From Alisma plantago-aquatica (lineage: Eukaryota; Streptophyta; Magnoliopsida; Alismatales; Alismataceae): a stretch of DNA of 64,000 nt. A program made the translations under genes and the position numbers. How positions within the stretch are numbered: the stretch's first letter is position 1; the number at the start of each line of letters is the position of its first letter. Location of the stretch: the NCBI GenBank assembly GCA_963693085.1, contig OY856409.1, forward strand, positions 1,166,325,249 through 1,166,389,248. Direction: 5' to 3'. This document shows positions 13,412 to 25,124 of this stretch, piece by piece. The notes under the pieces are model-generated. The model saw only the letters and a program-made list of their open reading frames with translations. It was not told the DNA's origin and searched no databases.

Positions 13412-13424
13412 TGGTATCAGAGCC
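13412..13424 (+). promoter_or_regulatory. Primer-binding site (initiator met-tRNA type), copy 1
   Basis: TGGTATCAGAGCC lies 3 bases after the end of LTR A. This is the standard plant retrotransposon primer site complementary to the 3' end of initiator methionine tRNA. Confidence 0.88.
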
Positions 13425-14105
13425 AATGGTAGTCGGATCTTTGACTATTTCAATTTGTCTCCCTAGTTAGAACCCTAGACTTGCATAGTTTCCTTTAAGT
13501 GACATGTTTGCCTAGATTTGATCTACCTTGATGATAGGTTGACTTAGGAACCAATAGTTCCACAATAGAACCTTGATGAATAAAATCCTAAAATACTTAT
13601 AATTAAAATATGCATAACTTGATGATGTTTAGGTTTTCCTTTAGGAAACTATTAGGGCATGTAGTTGAAGCAAGGGTGTCTAGAAAGGATCAAGGTTTCG
13701 GGGGCTGGCAAAATTTTCTTCCGCACCACTAGCTTGGTATACGAGGACTCCCGTGCCCATATGATACCAGCCTGGCCTACACTGATACGAATTGTCCGAA
13801 ATAGTTTTCTTTTAGGCAATAGTAACCTTAGCTTCTATGTTGTTTATCTTTGGGAACCCTAAGTTGACTTGTTTGAGGATATATACCCTATATAGTTCCT
13901 TATGTCCCTTAGGACTATATGCTTGAATAGTTATCCGTAGAACCTAGACCTTGGAGTTTGGGTGTTTGGGAAGATATCAGAGTGCATAGTAGAAGCATGA
14001 TGGATCTTGATAGTGGTTTAGTTAGACTTATCTTTTAACCCTAGTGTAGTAGGTCAAACCCTATAAGGGGTGGAGTATGGTTAGTTGACGATGTTTGTGT
14101 GGTTA

Positions 14106-14140
14106 GATTTCGAGGACGAAATCCTATTTAGGGGGATGGA
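14106..14140 (+). other. First PPT-like module inside internal region copy 1
   Basis: GATTTCGAGGACGAAATCC followed by an AGGGGGATGGA purine run, the layout seen just before 3' LTRs in chromoviruses. It is followed by TATAACGTCTTGAAATC, similar to the LTR start TGTAACATACCGAAATC. The counterpart in copy 2 is at 19539-19574. Confidence 0.65.
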
Positions 14141-15468
14141 ACCCTATAACGTCTTGAAATCTATCTAATTTATCTTTAGAAACCCTAACCTCATACTTAG
14201 GTGGTTAGTATGCTTGGATCTTTGGTTTTGACCAAACAAGATATAATCGTAACCCTAACATGCTTGTTAATATGTAATGAACATATAATTATCATCTAAG
14301 GAATAAATCATATGCTTGAACCCTAATGAATATCCAATGCACATAATATGAATATCAATGCTAATTGTCAATAAGCAAGATGTTAATAATGTCATGAACC
14401 AATGAACCCTAATGATATGATGAGTAAGGTTATAATGCGTAATTAATGCATGCTAAGGATGAATAAGTGAAATATAACGGTCATGTTGACCTAAACCCTA
14501 AGTTGTAATATCTAACCCTAATCTATGCATCCTTAATGCCTTTCATGATACATTGATGATGTTAAGTGTCATAATCAGTTAACATACTTTGATACACATA
14601 AATGATATATATGATCATCTAATCACATATTAATTAAGTCATCAATATGAATGCATGTTACCTTGTTGACTAATATACATGTTATTAGTCACCTAATGTG
14701 AATCAATTCATTAATATGTAATATGTATCACCTTGATCATTAAAATACATATAATAGATTCAATATGAATATGAGATGATTGGAATCCACTTAAATGTGC
14801 AAAATAAATAATATAAATGAATAAATATGAGAGATGATTAATGATGACAGTAATGTGAGAAATAAAGATAATGTGACAATATGAGCATGTTTAATATGAA
14901 TATAAGTAACTAATGTGACATTAATTGAAATAATTATATGCTTAACCACGAATTGAATAGAATGCATTATTTTATGTAAAATAATTTGTTATAATTAATA
15001 AAATAGTAATATGAGGATAATTAAGTATAAATCTGAATTATTAAGGACAATGATCAAATATAATAATGTCGAAATAGTTGAGCAACACCTAATTGTGATA
15101 AAATCCTTAATAAGATAAATGAGAAATATATATATATATAAATAGTTTAATGGATAATAATGAAATATAACTCTTTTGATAATAAAGTGTATATGACATG
15201 ACATAATTAAATATAATGATGATAATTTGTTATCATAATGAATATAATGTTAATGAGCCAAAAACAATGTTAAATCTCATAAAAATAATCTTAATAGTGG
15301 AACCCTAGGTTATCGTTGAGAACCCAACCTATGATGAGTTGTATGTGAAGTTTGTGAACCCTTAGGTGTAGTTGAAGTGTATGTTTTGGTGGAAGTTGTA
15401 TGGTTGGAGGAACAACCTGAAGTTTTGGTGATGTGAGGTTGCACACTCACCCTTCCCTAATTGCTAGT

Positions 15469-15506
15469 GATTTCGGGGACGAAATCCTCTTTAAGCGGTG
15501 GAGTGC
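15469..15506 (+). promoter_or_regulatory. Polypurine tract region before LTR B
   Basis: GATTTCGGGGACGAAATCC, then TCTTTAAGCGGTGGAGTGC directly before TGTAACATACC. It has the same FS-box-like layout as the large element at 29807-29846, consistent with the plus-strand priming site. Confidence 0.75.
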
Positions 15507-18500
15507 TGTAACATACCGAAATCTAGACATTTTGCCTTTTGGTCCTCTTTTCCATCTTTTCCTTTCATTTCTATCCTCTTTGGACTTTATATTTAATTTG
15601 TGGACAATATGATGGTTTAATAAATATTTGTTCACCTTTTCTCTCAATATTTGGGTATATGCACAAATACCTCAGTAAAAGTTTAGAAATGGGCTTAATG
15701 TGTAAAATGTTCACTTAAGTGATAAAAAGAATAAAGAAATTAGTCCTAGAACTTTCTAATGCTTTTTAGAATATGAAAAATAAAGAATATCTCGAAATAT
15801 AAATAAAGGAGATGATAAATGCAATAGTTGGGAATAATATGGAATATTTTGGATAAAAGAAGATAATGAGGAATATATTGTTCCAAAAATCATAAATGGA
15901 AACCCAAGAAGATAATTTGGATATTAATTTCGTTTTCTTGACTTAAAAATTAACTTAATGGCCAAGTATAATCTAATTTGGATAATAAATAAATATATAA
16001 TGCCTTTAATACAAGAAAATAGGAAATATGCCAATAAAGTGAAATAAAATACTTAATATTCTCAAAATAGAAAAATAACTCCAAATTCGTAATCTAAACA
16101 TAAAAATAAGCCTTTGGACAAATTTGTATTTAATTTGGTCAATGCTTAATATTTTATTTTATTCAAGAGAGAGAAAATGACTTAAAGACAAAAAATATTA
16201 AATATATATTGATAAAAATTAATTAATACCAAAACCCTGTTCCTAACGTTTATTATTACTTGTAGACCAAGTTTTATATTTTTAGGAAGTTTCTAGATGC
16301 CTCTAATAAATTAAAAGGTTAAATATGTGATAAAATTTAAATAAATTAAATAAAATAATAAAAGTCTTCAAAAAAAATAATTTTAAATTCGTGTTCTACA
16401 CGTCAAAATATATCTTTGTATGAATTTTGATTCAATTTGGAAAATATTTTATAAGAAGGTGAATTTAGGAGAGAGAAAGTGTGTAAAATATTAAAACCAT
16501 TAATTAAAATAATAAACGATATCAACAAATGGAAATAATACTATATTAGTATCCAAAATATTAAATGTGACTTGTGGGTCAAGTTTTATAATTTTTGGAT
16601 AATCCTAACATCATTAGTAAAGGAGGAAAGAGAAAATAGTAATTGGCTTAATTAAATAATCTAATTTTCTCAAAAGTCAAATCTAATTTTATATCCGGAT
16701 TCTTCACCCCAAAATCAGTAATCCTACCAAATTTGAGTTTATTTGGACTTTATTTGCACCCTTAAATAATTAGAGAAAGGTTTATGTATTAAATGCACCA
16801 AATGAATAAAGTTAGCAAGTTGTATTAAATGATGTTGGTCGCGCATGAACAGTAATTCCGAGTTTTTGTGATTTTTTTTCGGATGCCATATCTCTCTCAT
16901 CTCTTAACCAAATCACGAGATTTTTGGCTTGTTGGATTCCTCTTTCAATTCCGCACTGGTTTATCCCAAAAGTTTTGGAATTAGATGAGTTTTCGAGAAA
17001 CGCCTAAAGTGGCCGCCGACCTCCTCTCTTTGCTCCTACCTAAACCCTAACTCGGGGCCCCTTGCCTATATATACATATGCCCCTAGGACCGCAATCATC
17101 TTAGCATCTCACCCGTACTTTCAATTTTGCGTTTCGTGGACGTTTGACCCTGCTTTGAGCCACCGAGGACGCTGACCTTGCGGTCCTCGTCCCTCCTTGC
17201 TCTCTCCATTATCAGCACAATCAAAGGTACCATCGAGTTCGTCTTGCTTTGAGATTTCCATCACATACTTGAACTTCGAATTTGGATGAGTATAGCGCAA
17301 ACGCCCAATCTTTCCCCAAGCAAGCTACTGCTTACAGCCATGGCGTGGGCTGGGTTGGGGAAGATAACCCGTGGTTTTTTTTTGTTTCTACCCCCGCACC
17401 TCCTCTCTTCTCTTGTTGTGCTCGTGCGGGGGCACTCCGGTCTTTTGGTTTGCTTTTGTTTCAAACGTGTGTGCCTACGTGGCAAGTTATCATTGGTCTG
17501 TTTTTGAAAAATCATATTTTTTACTCGATTATCCAAATTTAAAACTAAAATATGTTTTGGAATCGGGAGAACGAAATGTATCTAATAAAAATACTTTCGT
17601 GGTTTGATTCTGAGTTTTTTTTCGAATATGTATTTTTCGAGTTGATTTAATTAACTAATAAATATGGAAAATAGCCTAAAAAGTTAATATCTCGAAAATA
17701 TACAAACCTATATGTTATTTTGATCAGAAAATCCTAACTAAGACAGTAGTGAGGTTTTTAGAGTCTAAATTGATCGTTTGTGGAAAAGGTCGATGGTTTT
17801 GAGGTTTTAATCCTTTAATGAATATACATATATCTAATACATAAATATGATGATCATATTAGGGAAAGTGGATCTGATCTCATGTAAAAGTTATGAAAAG
17901 CAATTCTAGGATTCTAAAGAATAAGGTATGTGTTTAGTATGTGTTTTGATTGTGCAACTACCTTTTCAGTTGGGAAATCATTAATCCATTACCCATACTT
18001 CCTTATGAGGTTTAACTTGATCTAAACCCTTGAATCTTGAAACCTAAATTGCTTATTGCCTCAAAAGTAGATGTAGTATTCTCTTGTTTGGGTATTCATA
18101 CCCCACTGCCATGTTACATATTCATTTTCTTAACCTTGCCATAACTCTTTTGTTAGTATGTAATTAAACGATCTATTTAATGTTTAAGTAGTGGTACTTA
18201 TGTACAACCACCCATAGAGGGCATGTATAAAATCACCCTAGGGGAATGTTTATTATTCTCCCCATTAAAAATTGTAGGTGATTGGAAATGTTTTTATTCT
18301 TCCCTCACCTAAGGTTAGAGGTCCGGTAGGTGCCTCAACCCTACTTAGTTAGGTAGACATATTAATTGACATGCTAGAACCTTTATCTATTTTGTTAATG
18401 GCAAGTTTCCTTATAAAAACCTCATACTCTTTGATATCTCTTTTTACACCAAATATCTAGCCTAATTTACTTGTTACAACTTTCTTTGACTTTGTTAGAA

Positions 18501-18841
18501 TGTTCTTGTAACACATACTTCCTTTGTTTTTCCCTCTTGTTGGGTGTCTTCCCAACCACCCAGGTGTGAAGCAAGGTGGTTGAATAGGACTTGAAGATCT
18601 TGTCTTTGGCTTGGACTTAGCTGATGGATGTGTTGCTTGGAGACAATAGTGGAGTAGTCTAGTTCCCTCTACTTAGGTCCTCTTTTTGTATAAAGCATGT
18701 ACACCCGTATTGGGAGAATTTTTATGTACACTTTATTTGAAATTGAATATAGTCAAAATTTTATCTTCCGCTGCTATTCCAATTGTGTTTTGTTTACCAT
18801 TGTTTTTAGTAGAGAGGTGGATTGATTTCCCACTCTTTACA
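15507..18841 (+). mobile_element. LTR B of the inner element (3335 bp, shared middle LTR)
   Basis: Near-identical to LTR A over its full length. It lacks about 19 bp (TCATTTCATCTTCTACCTT, present in A and C) near 16830. The TATA box is at 17067-17074. It is followed by ACA and a primer site at 18845. No target-site duplication separates it from either internal region, as expected if it is shared by two tandem units. Confidence 0.92.
17067..17074 (+). promoter_or_regulatory. TATA box of LTR B
   Basis: TATATATA in the same context as LTR A, with CATATG in place of CCTATG downstream. Confidence 0.58.
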
Positions 18842-20557
18842 ACATGGTATCAGAGCCAATGGTAGTCGGATCTTTGACTATTTCAATTTGTCTCCCTAGT
18901 TAGAACCCTAGACTTGCATAGTTTCCTTTAAGTGACATGTTTGCCTAGATTTGATCTACCTTGATGATAGGTTGACTTAGGAACCAATAGTTCCACATTA
19001 GAACCTTGATGAATAAAATCCTAAAATACTTATAATTAAAATATGCATAACTTGATGATGTTTAGGTTTGCCTTTAGGAAACTATTAGGGCATGCAGTTG
19101 AAGCAAGGGTGTCTAGAAAGGATCAAGGTTTTGGGGGCTGGCAAAATTTTCTTCCGCACCACTAGCTTGGTATACGAGGACTCCCGTGCCCATATGATAC
19201 CGGCCTGGCCTACGCTGATACGAATTGTCCGAAATAGTTTGCTTTTAGGCAATAGTAACCTTAGCTTCTATGTTGTTTATCTTTGGGAACCCTAAGTTGA
19301 CTTGTTTGAGGATATATACCCTATATAGTTCCTTATGTCCCTTAGGACTATATGCTTGAATAGTTATCCGTAGAACCTAGACCTTGGAGTTTGGGTGTTT
19401 GGGAAGATATCAGAGTGCATAGTGGAAGCATTATGGATCTTGATAGTGGTTTAGTTAGACTTATCCTTTAACCCTAGTGTAGTAGGTCAAACCCTTTAAG
19501 GGGTGGAGTATGGTTAGTTGACGATGTTTGTGTGGTTAGATTTCGAGGACGAAATCCTATTTAGGGGGACGGAACCCTATAACGTCTTGAAATCTATCTA
19601 ATTTATCTTTAGAAACCCTAACCTCATACTTAGGTGGTTAGTGTGCTTGGATCTTTGGTTTTGACCAAACAAGATATAATCGTAACCCTAACATGCTTGT
19701 TAATATGTAATGAACATATAATTATCATCTGAGGAATAAATCATATGCTTGAACCCTAATGAATATCCAATGCACATAATATGAATATCAATGCTAATTG
19801 TCAATAAGCAAGATGTTAATAATGTCATGAACCAATGAACCCTAATGATATGATGAGTAAGGTTATAATGCGTAATTAATGCATGCTAAGGATGAATAAG
19901 TGAAATATAATGGTCATGTTGACCTAAACCCTAAGTTGTAATATCTAACCCTAATCTATGCATCCTTAATGCCTTTCATGATACATTGATGATGTTAAGT
20001 GTCATAATCAGTTAACATACTTTGATACACATAAATGATATATATGATCATCTAATCACATATTAATTAAGTCATCAATATGAATGCATGTTACCTTGTT
20101 GACTAATATACATGTTATTAGTCACCTAATGTGAATCAATTCATTAATATGTAATATGTCTCACCTTGATCATTAAACTACATATAATAGATTCAATATG
20201 AATATGAGATGATTGGAATCCACTTAAATGTGCAAAATAAATAATATAAATGAATAAATATGAGATATGATTAATGATGACAGTAATGTGAGCAATAAAG
20301 ATAATGTGAGAATATGAGCATGTTTAATATGAATATAAGTAACTAATGTGACATTAATTGAAATAATTATATGCTTAACCACGAATTGAATAGAATGCAT
20401 TATTTCATGTAAAATAATTTGTTATAATTAATAAAATAGTAATATGAGGATAATTAAGTATAAATCTGAATTATTAAGGACAATGATCAAATATAATAAT
20501 GTCGAAATAGTTGAGCAACACCTAATTGTGATAAAATCCTTAATAAGATAAATGAGA

Positions 20558-20593
<36 letters not shown>

Positions 20594-20689
20594 GTTTAAT
20601 GGATAATAATGAAATATAACTCTTTTGACAATAAAGTGTATATGACATGACATAATTAAATATAATCATGATAATTTGTTATCATAATA
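18842..20689 (+). mobile_element. Inner element internal region, copy 2 (3'-truncated)
   Basis: Collinear with 13409-15243 of copy 1, with scattered substitutions. It contains the same primer site, first PPT-like module (19539-19574) and incidental 67-codon frame at 19092. An AT dinucleotide run is longer here (about 20562-20585) than in copy 1 (about 15127-15141). The match stops at TATCATAAT near 20689. The last 260 bp or so, including the true polypurine tract, is missing. Confidence 0.88.
18845..18857 (+). promoter_or_regulatory. Primer-binding site, copy 2
   Basis: TGGTATCAGAGCC, 3 bases after the end of LTR B, identical to the site at 13412. Confidence 0.88.
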
Positions 20690-23304
20690 CCAAAAACCTG
20701 TTCCTAACGTTTATTATTACTTGTAGACCAAGTTTTATATTTTTAGGAAGTTTCTAGATGCCTCTAATAAATTAAAAGGTTAAATATGTGATAAAATTTA
20801 AATAAATTAAATAAAATAATAAAAGTCTTCAAAAAAATGCTAAATTCGTGTTCTACACGTCAAAATATATCTTTGTATGAATTTTGATTCAATATTTTAT
20901 AAGAAGGTGAATTTAGGAGAGAGAAAGTGTGTAAAATGTTAAAACCATTAATTAAAATAATAAACGAGATCAACAAATGGAAATAATACTAAATTAGTAT
21001 CCAAAATATTAAATGTGACTTGTGGGTCAAGTTTTATAATTTTTGGATAATCCTAACATCATTAGTAAAGGAGGAAAGAGAAAATAGTAATTGGCTTAAT
21101 TAAATAATCTAATTTTCTCAAAAGTCAAATCTAATTTTATATTCGGATTCCTCACCCCAAAATCAGTAAACTTACCAAATTTGAGTTTATTTGGACTTTA
21201 TTTGCACCCTTAAATAATTAGAGAATGGTTTATGCATTAAATGCACCAAATGACTAAAGTTAGCAAGTTGTATTAAATGATGTCATTTCATCTTCTACCT
21301 TGGTCGCGCATGAACAGTAATTCCGAGTTTTTGTGATTTTTTTCGGATGCCATATCTCTCTCATCTCTTAACCAAATCACGAGATTTTTGGCTTGTTGGA
21401 TTCCTCTTTCAATTCCGCACTGGTTTATCCCAAAAGTTTTGGAATTAGACGAGTTTTCGAGAAACGCCTAAAGTGGCCGCCGACCTCCTCTCTTTGCTCC
21501 TATCTAAACCCTAACTCGGGGCCCCTTGCCTATATATACCTATGCCCCTAGGACCGAAATCATCTTAGCATCTCACCCGTACTTTCAATTTTGCGTTTCG
21601 TGGACGTTTGACCCTGCTTCGAGCCACCGAGGACGCTGACCTTGCGGTGCTCGTCCCTCCTTGCTCTCTCCATTATTAGCACAATCAAAGGTACCATCGA
21701 GTTCGTCTTGCTTTGAGCTTTCCATCGCATACTTGAACTTCGAATTTGGATGGGTATAGCGCAAACGCCCAATCTTTCCCCAAGCAAGCTACTGCTTACA
21801 GCCATGGCGTGGGCTGGGTTGGGGAAGACAACCCGTGGTTTTTTTTGTTTCTACCCCGCACCTCCTCTCTTCTTTTGCTGTGCTCGTGCGGGGGCACTCC
21901 GGTCTTTTGGTTTGCTTTTGTTTCAAACGTGTGTGCCTACGTGGCAAGTTATCATTGGTCTGTTTTTGAAAAATCATTTTTTTTACTCGATTATCCAAAT
22001 TTAAAACTAAAATATGTTTTGGAATCAGGAGAACGAAATGTATCTAATAAAAATACTTTCGTGGTTTGATTCTGAGTTTTTTTTTCGAATATGTATTTTT
22101 CGAATTGATTTAATTAACTAATAAATATGGAAAATAGCCTAAAAAGTTAATATCTCGAAAATATACAAACATATATGTTATTTTGATCAGAAAATCCTAA
22201 CTAAGACAGTAGTGAGGTTTTTAGAGTCTAAATTGATCGTTTGTGGAAAAGGTCGATGGTTTTGAGGTTTTAATCCTTTAATTAATATACATATATCTAA
22301 TACATAAATATGATGATCATATTAGGGAAAGTGGATCTGATCTCATGTAAAAGTTATGAAAAGCAATTATAGGATTCTAAAGAATAAGGTATGTGTTTAG
22401 TATGTGTTTTGATTGTGCAACTACCTTTTCAGTTGGGAAATCATTAATCCATTACCCATACTTCCTTATGAGGTTTAACTTGATCTAAACCCTTGAATCT
22501 TGAAACCTAAATTGCTTATTGCCTCAAAAGTAGATGTAGTATTCTCTTGTTTGGGTATTCATACCCCACTGCCATGTTACATATTCATTTTCTTAACCTT
22601 GCCATAACTCTTTTGTTAGTATGTAATTAAATGATCTATTTAATGTTTAAGTAGTGGTACTTATGTACAACCACCCATAGAGGGCATGTATAAAATCGCC
22701 CTAGGGGAATGTTTATTATTCTCCCCATTAAAAATTGTAGGTGATTGGAAATGTTTTTATTCTTCCCTCACCTAAGGTTAGAGGTCCGGTAGGTGCCTCA
22801 ACCCTACTTAGTTAGGTAGACATATTAATTGACATGCTAGAACCTTTATCTATTTTGTTAATGGCAAGTTTCCTTATAAAAACCTCATACTCTTTGATAT
22901 CTCTTTTTACACCAAATATCTAGCCTAATTTACTTGTTACAACTTTCTTTGACTTTGTTAGAATGTTCTTGTAACACATACTTCCTTTGTTTTTCCCTCT
23001 TGCTGGGTGTCTTCCCAACCACCCAGGTGTGAAGCAAGGTGGTTGAATAGGACTTGAAGATCTTGGCTTTGGCTTGGACTTAGCTGATGGATGTGTTGCT
23101 TGGAGACAATAGTGGAGTAGTCTAGTTCCCTCTACTTAGGTCCTCTTTTTGTATAAAGCATGTACACCCGTATTGGGAGAATTTTTATGTACACTTTATT
23201 TGAAATTGAATATAGTCAAAATTTTATCTTCCGCTGCTATTCCAATTGTGTTTTATTTACCATTGTTTTTAGTAGAGAGGTGGATTGATTTCCCACTCTT
23301 TACA
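20687..23304 (+). mobile_element. LTR C of the inner element (5'-truncated)
   Basis: Joins LTR sequence at ATACCAAAAACCTG, equivalent to about 720 bp inside LTR B (near 16227), and continues to the normal end CTCTTTACA and the TTTCT duplication. A short TAAT is shared at the junction by both parents. In the GC-richer part it matches LTR A better than LTR B (for example it keeps the 19-bp segment). In the later part several bases are shared with B instead. The TATA box is at 21531-21538. Confidence 0.9.
21531..21538 (+). promoter_or_regulatory. TATA box of LTR C
   Basis: TATATATA in the same context as LTR A. Confidence 0.58.
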
Positions 23305-23319
23305 TTTCTTTTGCAAATA

Positions 23320-24275
23320 GTTTTAAGACCTTGGTCCAAACGGTTTCACCAAACTGTTTGGAGACTAAACGGTTTGCAAACCGTTTGGATGGGTAGACCA
23401 TTTGAGGTCAGGACCCTAGTGCATGTTGGATGATGATCTAATGGATCCAATTGATTAATTCAATATATGGACAATCCTCCAATTAGAAACCCTAATCGGG
23501 TTAAGTGTTGAAATTTCAATTGGTTAATTTAATATTTTGGGTTGATTAACCCAAACGGTCTCAAGACCATTTGGAGGTCAACCAAGACTATTTGGGGGTC
23601 TAGGGTTGAGTATGGTTGAGTAATTGAATACTTCGACATATCAAATCGAAATGCAATCAATAGCTAATTTGATGATCAATCCAATGATCTAAACTCTAAT
23701 TGGATTTCACAAATTTTAATGATGGATGGGGAAACGGTCTCAAGACCGTTTGGAGGTCATCCAAATGACCTCAAGACCGTTTGAGGTCAGGTTATATCAT
23801 AATTTGATGATGATTCATTGATGTCAATTGAATCAGTTCCACAATGGTAACCATTGATGGTTCCTTGATTTCAAAACCCTAATTGATGGTCTCTTGATTA
23901 TACCCTAGTTCCATTGGGTTCCAAACCCTAATTGAAGGTCTAATTGAAGGGTGATTCAATGGTTCAATTGAATAATAAATCAGTGGTTTAATTGATAGAT
24001 GGTTCAATGATTGAAACCCTAAATTGATTAAGTGATGGAAGACCTTTTTGGTCCATTCGATTTTGAGAGAGTTTGGACCAAACGGTCTTAAGACCGTTTG
24101 AGTCCAAACGGTCTCAAGACCGTCTGGGATCAAATGGTCTCAAGAACGTTTGAGACCAAACAGTCTCAAACCGTTTGGAGACCCAAGTGGTTTCAAGTGT
24201 GAATTGTCCATACGGTTTCATCATTGTTTTGCTTAAACGGTTTCAAACCGTTTGGAGCATCAATGGTCAAGAACG
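23320..24275. repeat. Near-palindrome array in the 5' LTR
   Basis: Repeated AAACGGTCT / AGACCGTTT arm pairs and single arms. A perfect 20-base palindrome, AAACGGTCTTAAGACCGTTT, lies at 24080-24099. Counterpart of 31245-32235 in the 3' LTR. Confidence 0.88.
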
Positions 24276-24984
24276 TTTGGATGTTTCAATGTAATTAAGT
24301 CAATTGGAAACCTAAGGGGATGAAAGATAAAAGGACCTTATGGTTGTTACTGATTTATCACAAAGATAATCACTAGGGTTGTACCTTTAAGGTACTAAGT
24401 AATTGGTAACCCTAGATGAGTTAATCCTTGAAGCTTAAGTAAGTAATAACCATGTACACTATGTCAATCATAGTTGTATGTACTTGATTGGAGGGTTGAT
24501 GTAATCTAATCAAGTTGAAAGGATGATAGAAAGGAATTCATACATGAGTATTAATCATGTGGTGATTAGGGTATGATCCTTAGTAAAGAGATCATGAAAC
24601 CCTAATCAAGAAGGTTAATGAACCCTAACCCTAATCCAGGGTAACATAATGTAAAACCCCAATTATGGGAATGGAGGATGAAACCCTAATTGGGTTGAAT
24701 AGTAAACCCTAATTATGGGTAATGGAATATGAAACCCTAATTGGGATGAATAGTAAATCCTAATTATGGATAGTTGAATAAGAAACCCTAATTCTAGGGT
24801 AAAGTGCATGAAACCCTAAACTAGGGTAATGTGATGTAAAACCCTGAGGTATTGTTATGATGTAGAACTCAAATCCAAGGTGATGCTATGTAAAGCTATA
24901 TGAAACCTTAATCTTGGATAATATTGTGATAAATTATAATCCTGATTTGGGTAATGGGATGAGTATCCCCAATTGACATGAATT

Positions 24985-25124
24985 GAGAAACCCTAATTGA
25001 GAGTGATTCCATGAGAAACCCTAATTGAGGGTGATGCCATGTGAAACCCTAATTGAGGGTGATGCCTTGTGAAACCCTAATTGAGGGTGATGCCATGTGA
25101 AACCCTAATTGAGGGTGATGCCAT
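24985..25124 (+). repeat. 28-bp tandem repeat with CCCTAA, 5' LTR
   Basis: Five head-to-tail units of a 28-base sequence containing GAAACCCTAATTGAGGGTGA, with small changes in the last bases (TTCCAT, GCCAT, GCCTT). The flanking DNA from about 24560 to 25260 has many dispersed AAACCCTAA motifs. Confidence 0.9.

Larger units (their letters stand above)
13409..15506 (+). mobile_element. Inner element internal region, copy 1 (non-coding, two PPT-like modules)
   Basis: Begins with ACA and the primer site at 13412 and ends at the polypurine tract before LTR B. Its longest plus-strand frame (13665-13862, 65 codons) resembles no retroviral protein. A first GATTTCGAGGACGAAATCC module with a purine run at 14106-14140 is followed by TATAACGTCTTGAAATC, which resembles a decayed LTR start. 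About 1.3 kb of AT-rich sequence then leads to a second module at 15469-15506. The region therefore appears to be a composite of two related elements. Confidence 0.8.
10057..23304 (+). mobile_element. Inner non-coding LTR retrotransposon (LARD-like) in tandem form: LTR-internal-LTR-internal-LTR
   Basis: Three LTR copies (10057-13408, 15507-18841 and a 5'-truncated one at about 20687-23304) flank two near-identical internal regions (13409-15506 and 18842 to about 20689). The whole block starts TGTAACATACC, ends CTCTTTACA and has one pair of TTTCT duplications. It therefore behaves as a single insertion that was later expanded. Neither internal region has gag or pol coding capacity, which fits a large retrotransposon derivative (LARD) mobilised in trans. 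An unequal crossover between LTRs of sister copies is the usual way to obtain this arrangement. Two independent insertions are unlikely because no duplication flanks the middle LTR. Confidence 0.9.

Noticed and set aside
13665..13862. 65-codon frame in the inner internal region, also present at 19092
   Set aside because: The two copies are recent duplicates, so conservation is uninformative; no similarity to a retroviral protein.
23149..23433. 94-codon frame across the junction of LTR C and the outer LTR
   Set aside because: Spans the TTTCT insertion site, so it is a chance fusion of two unrelated repeats.
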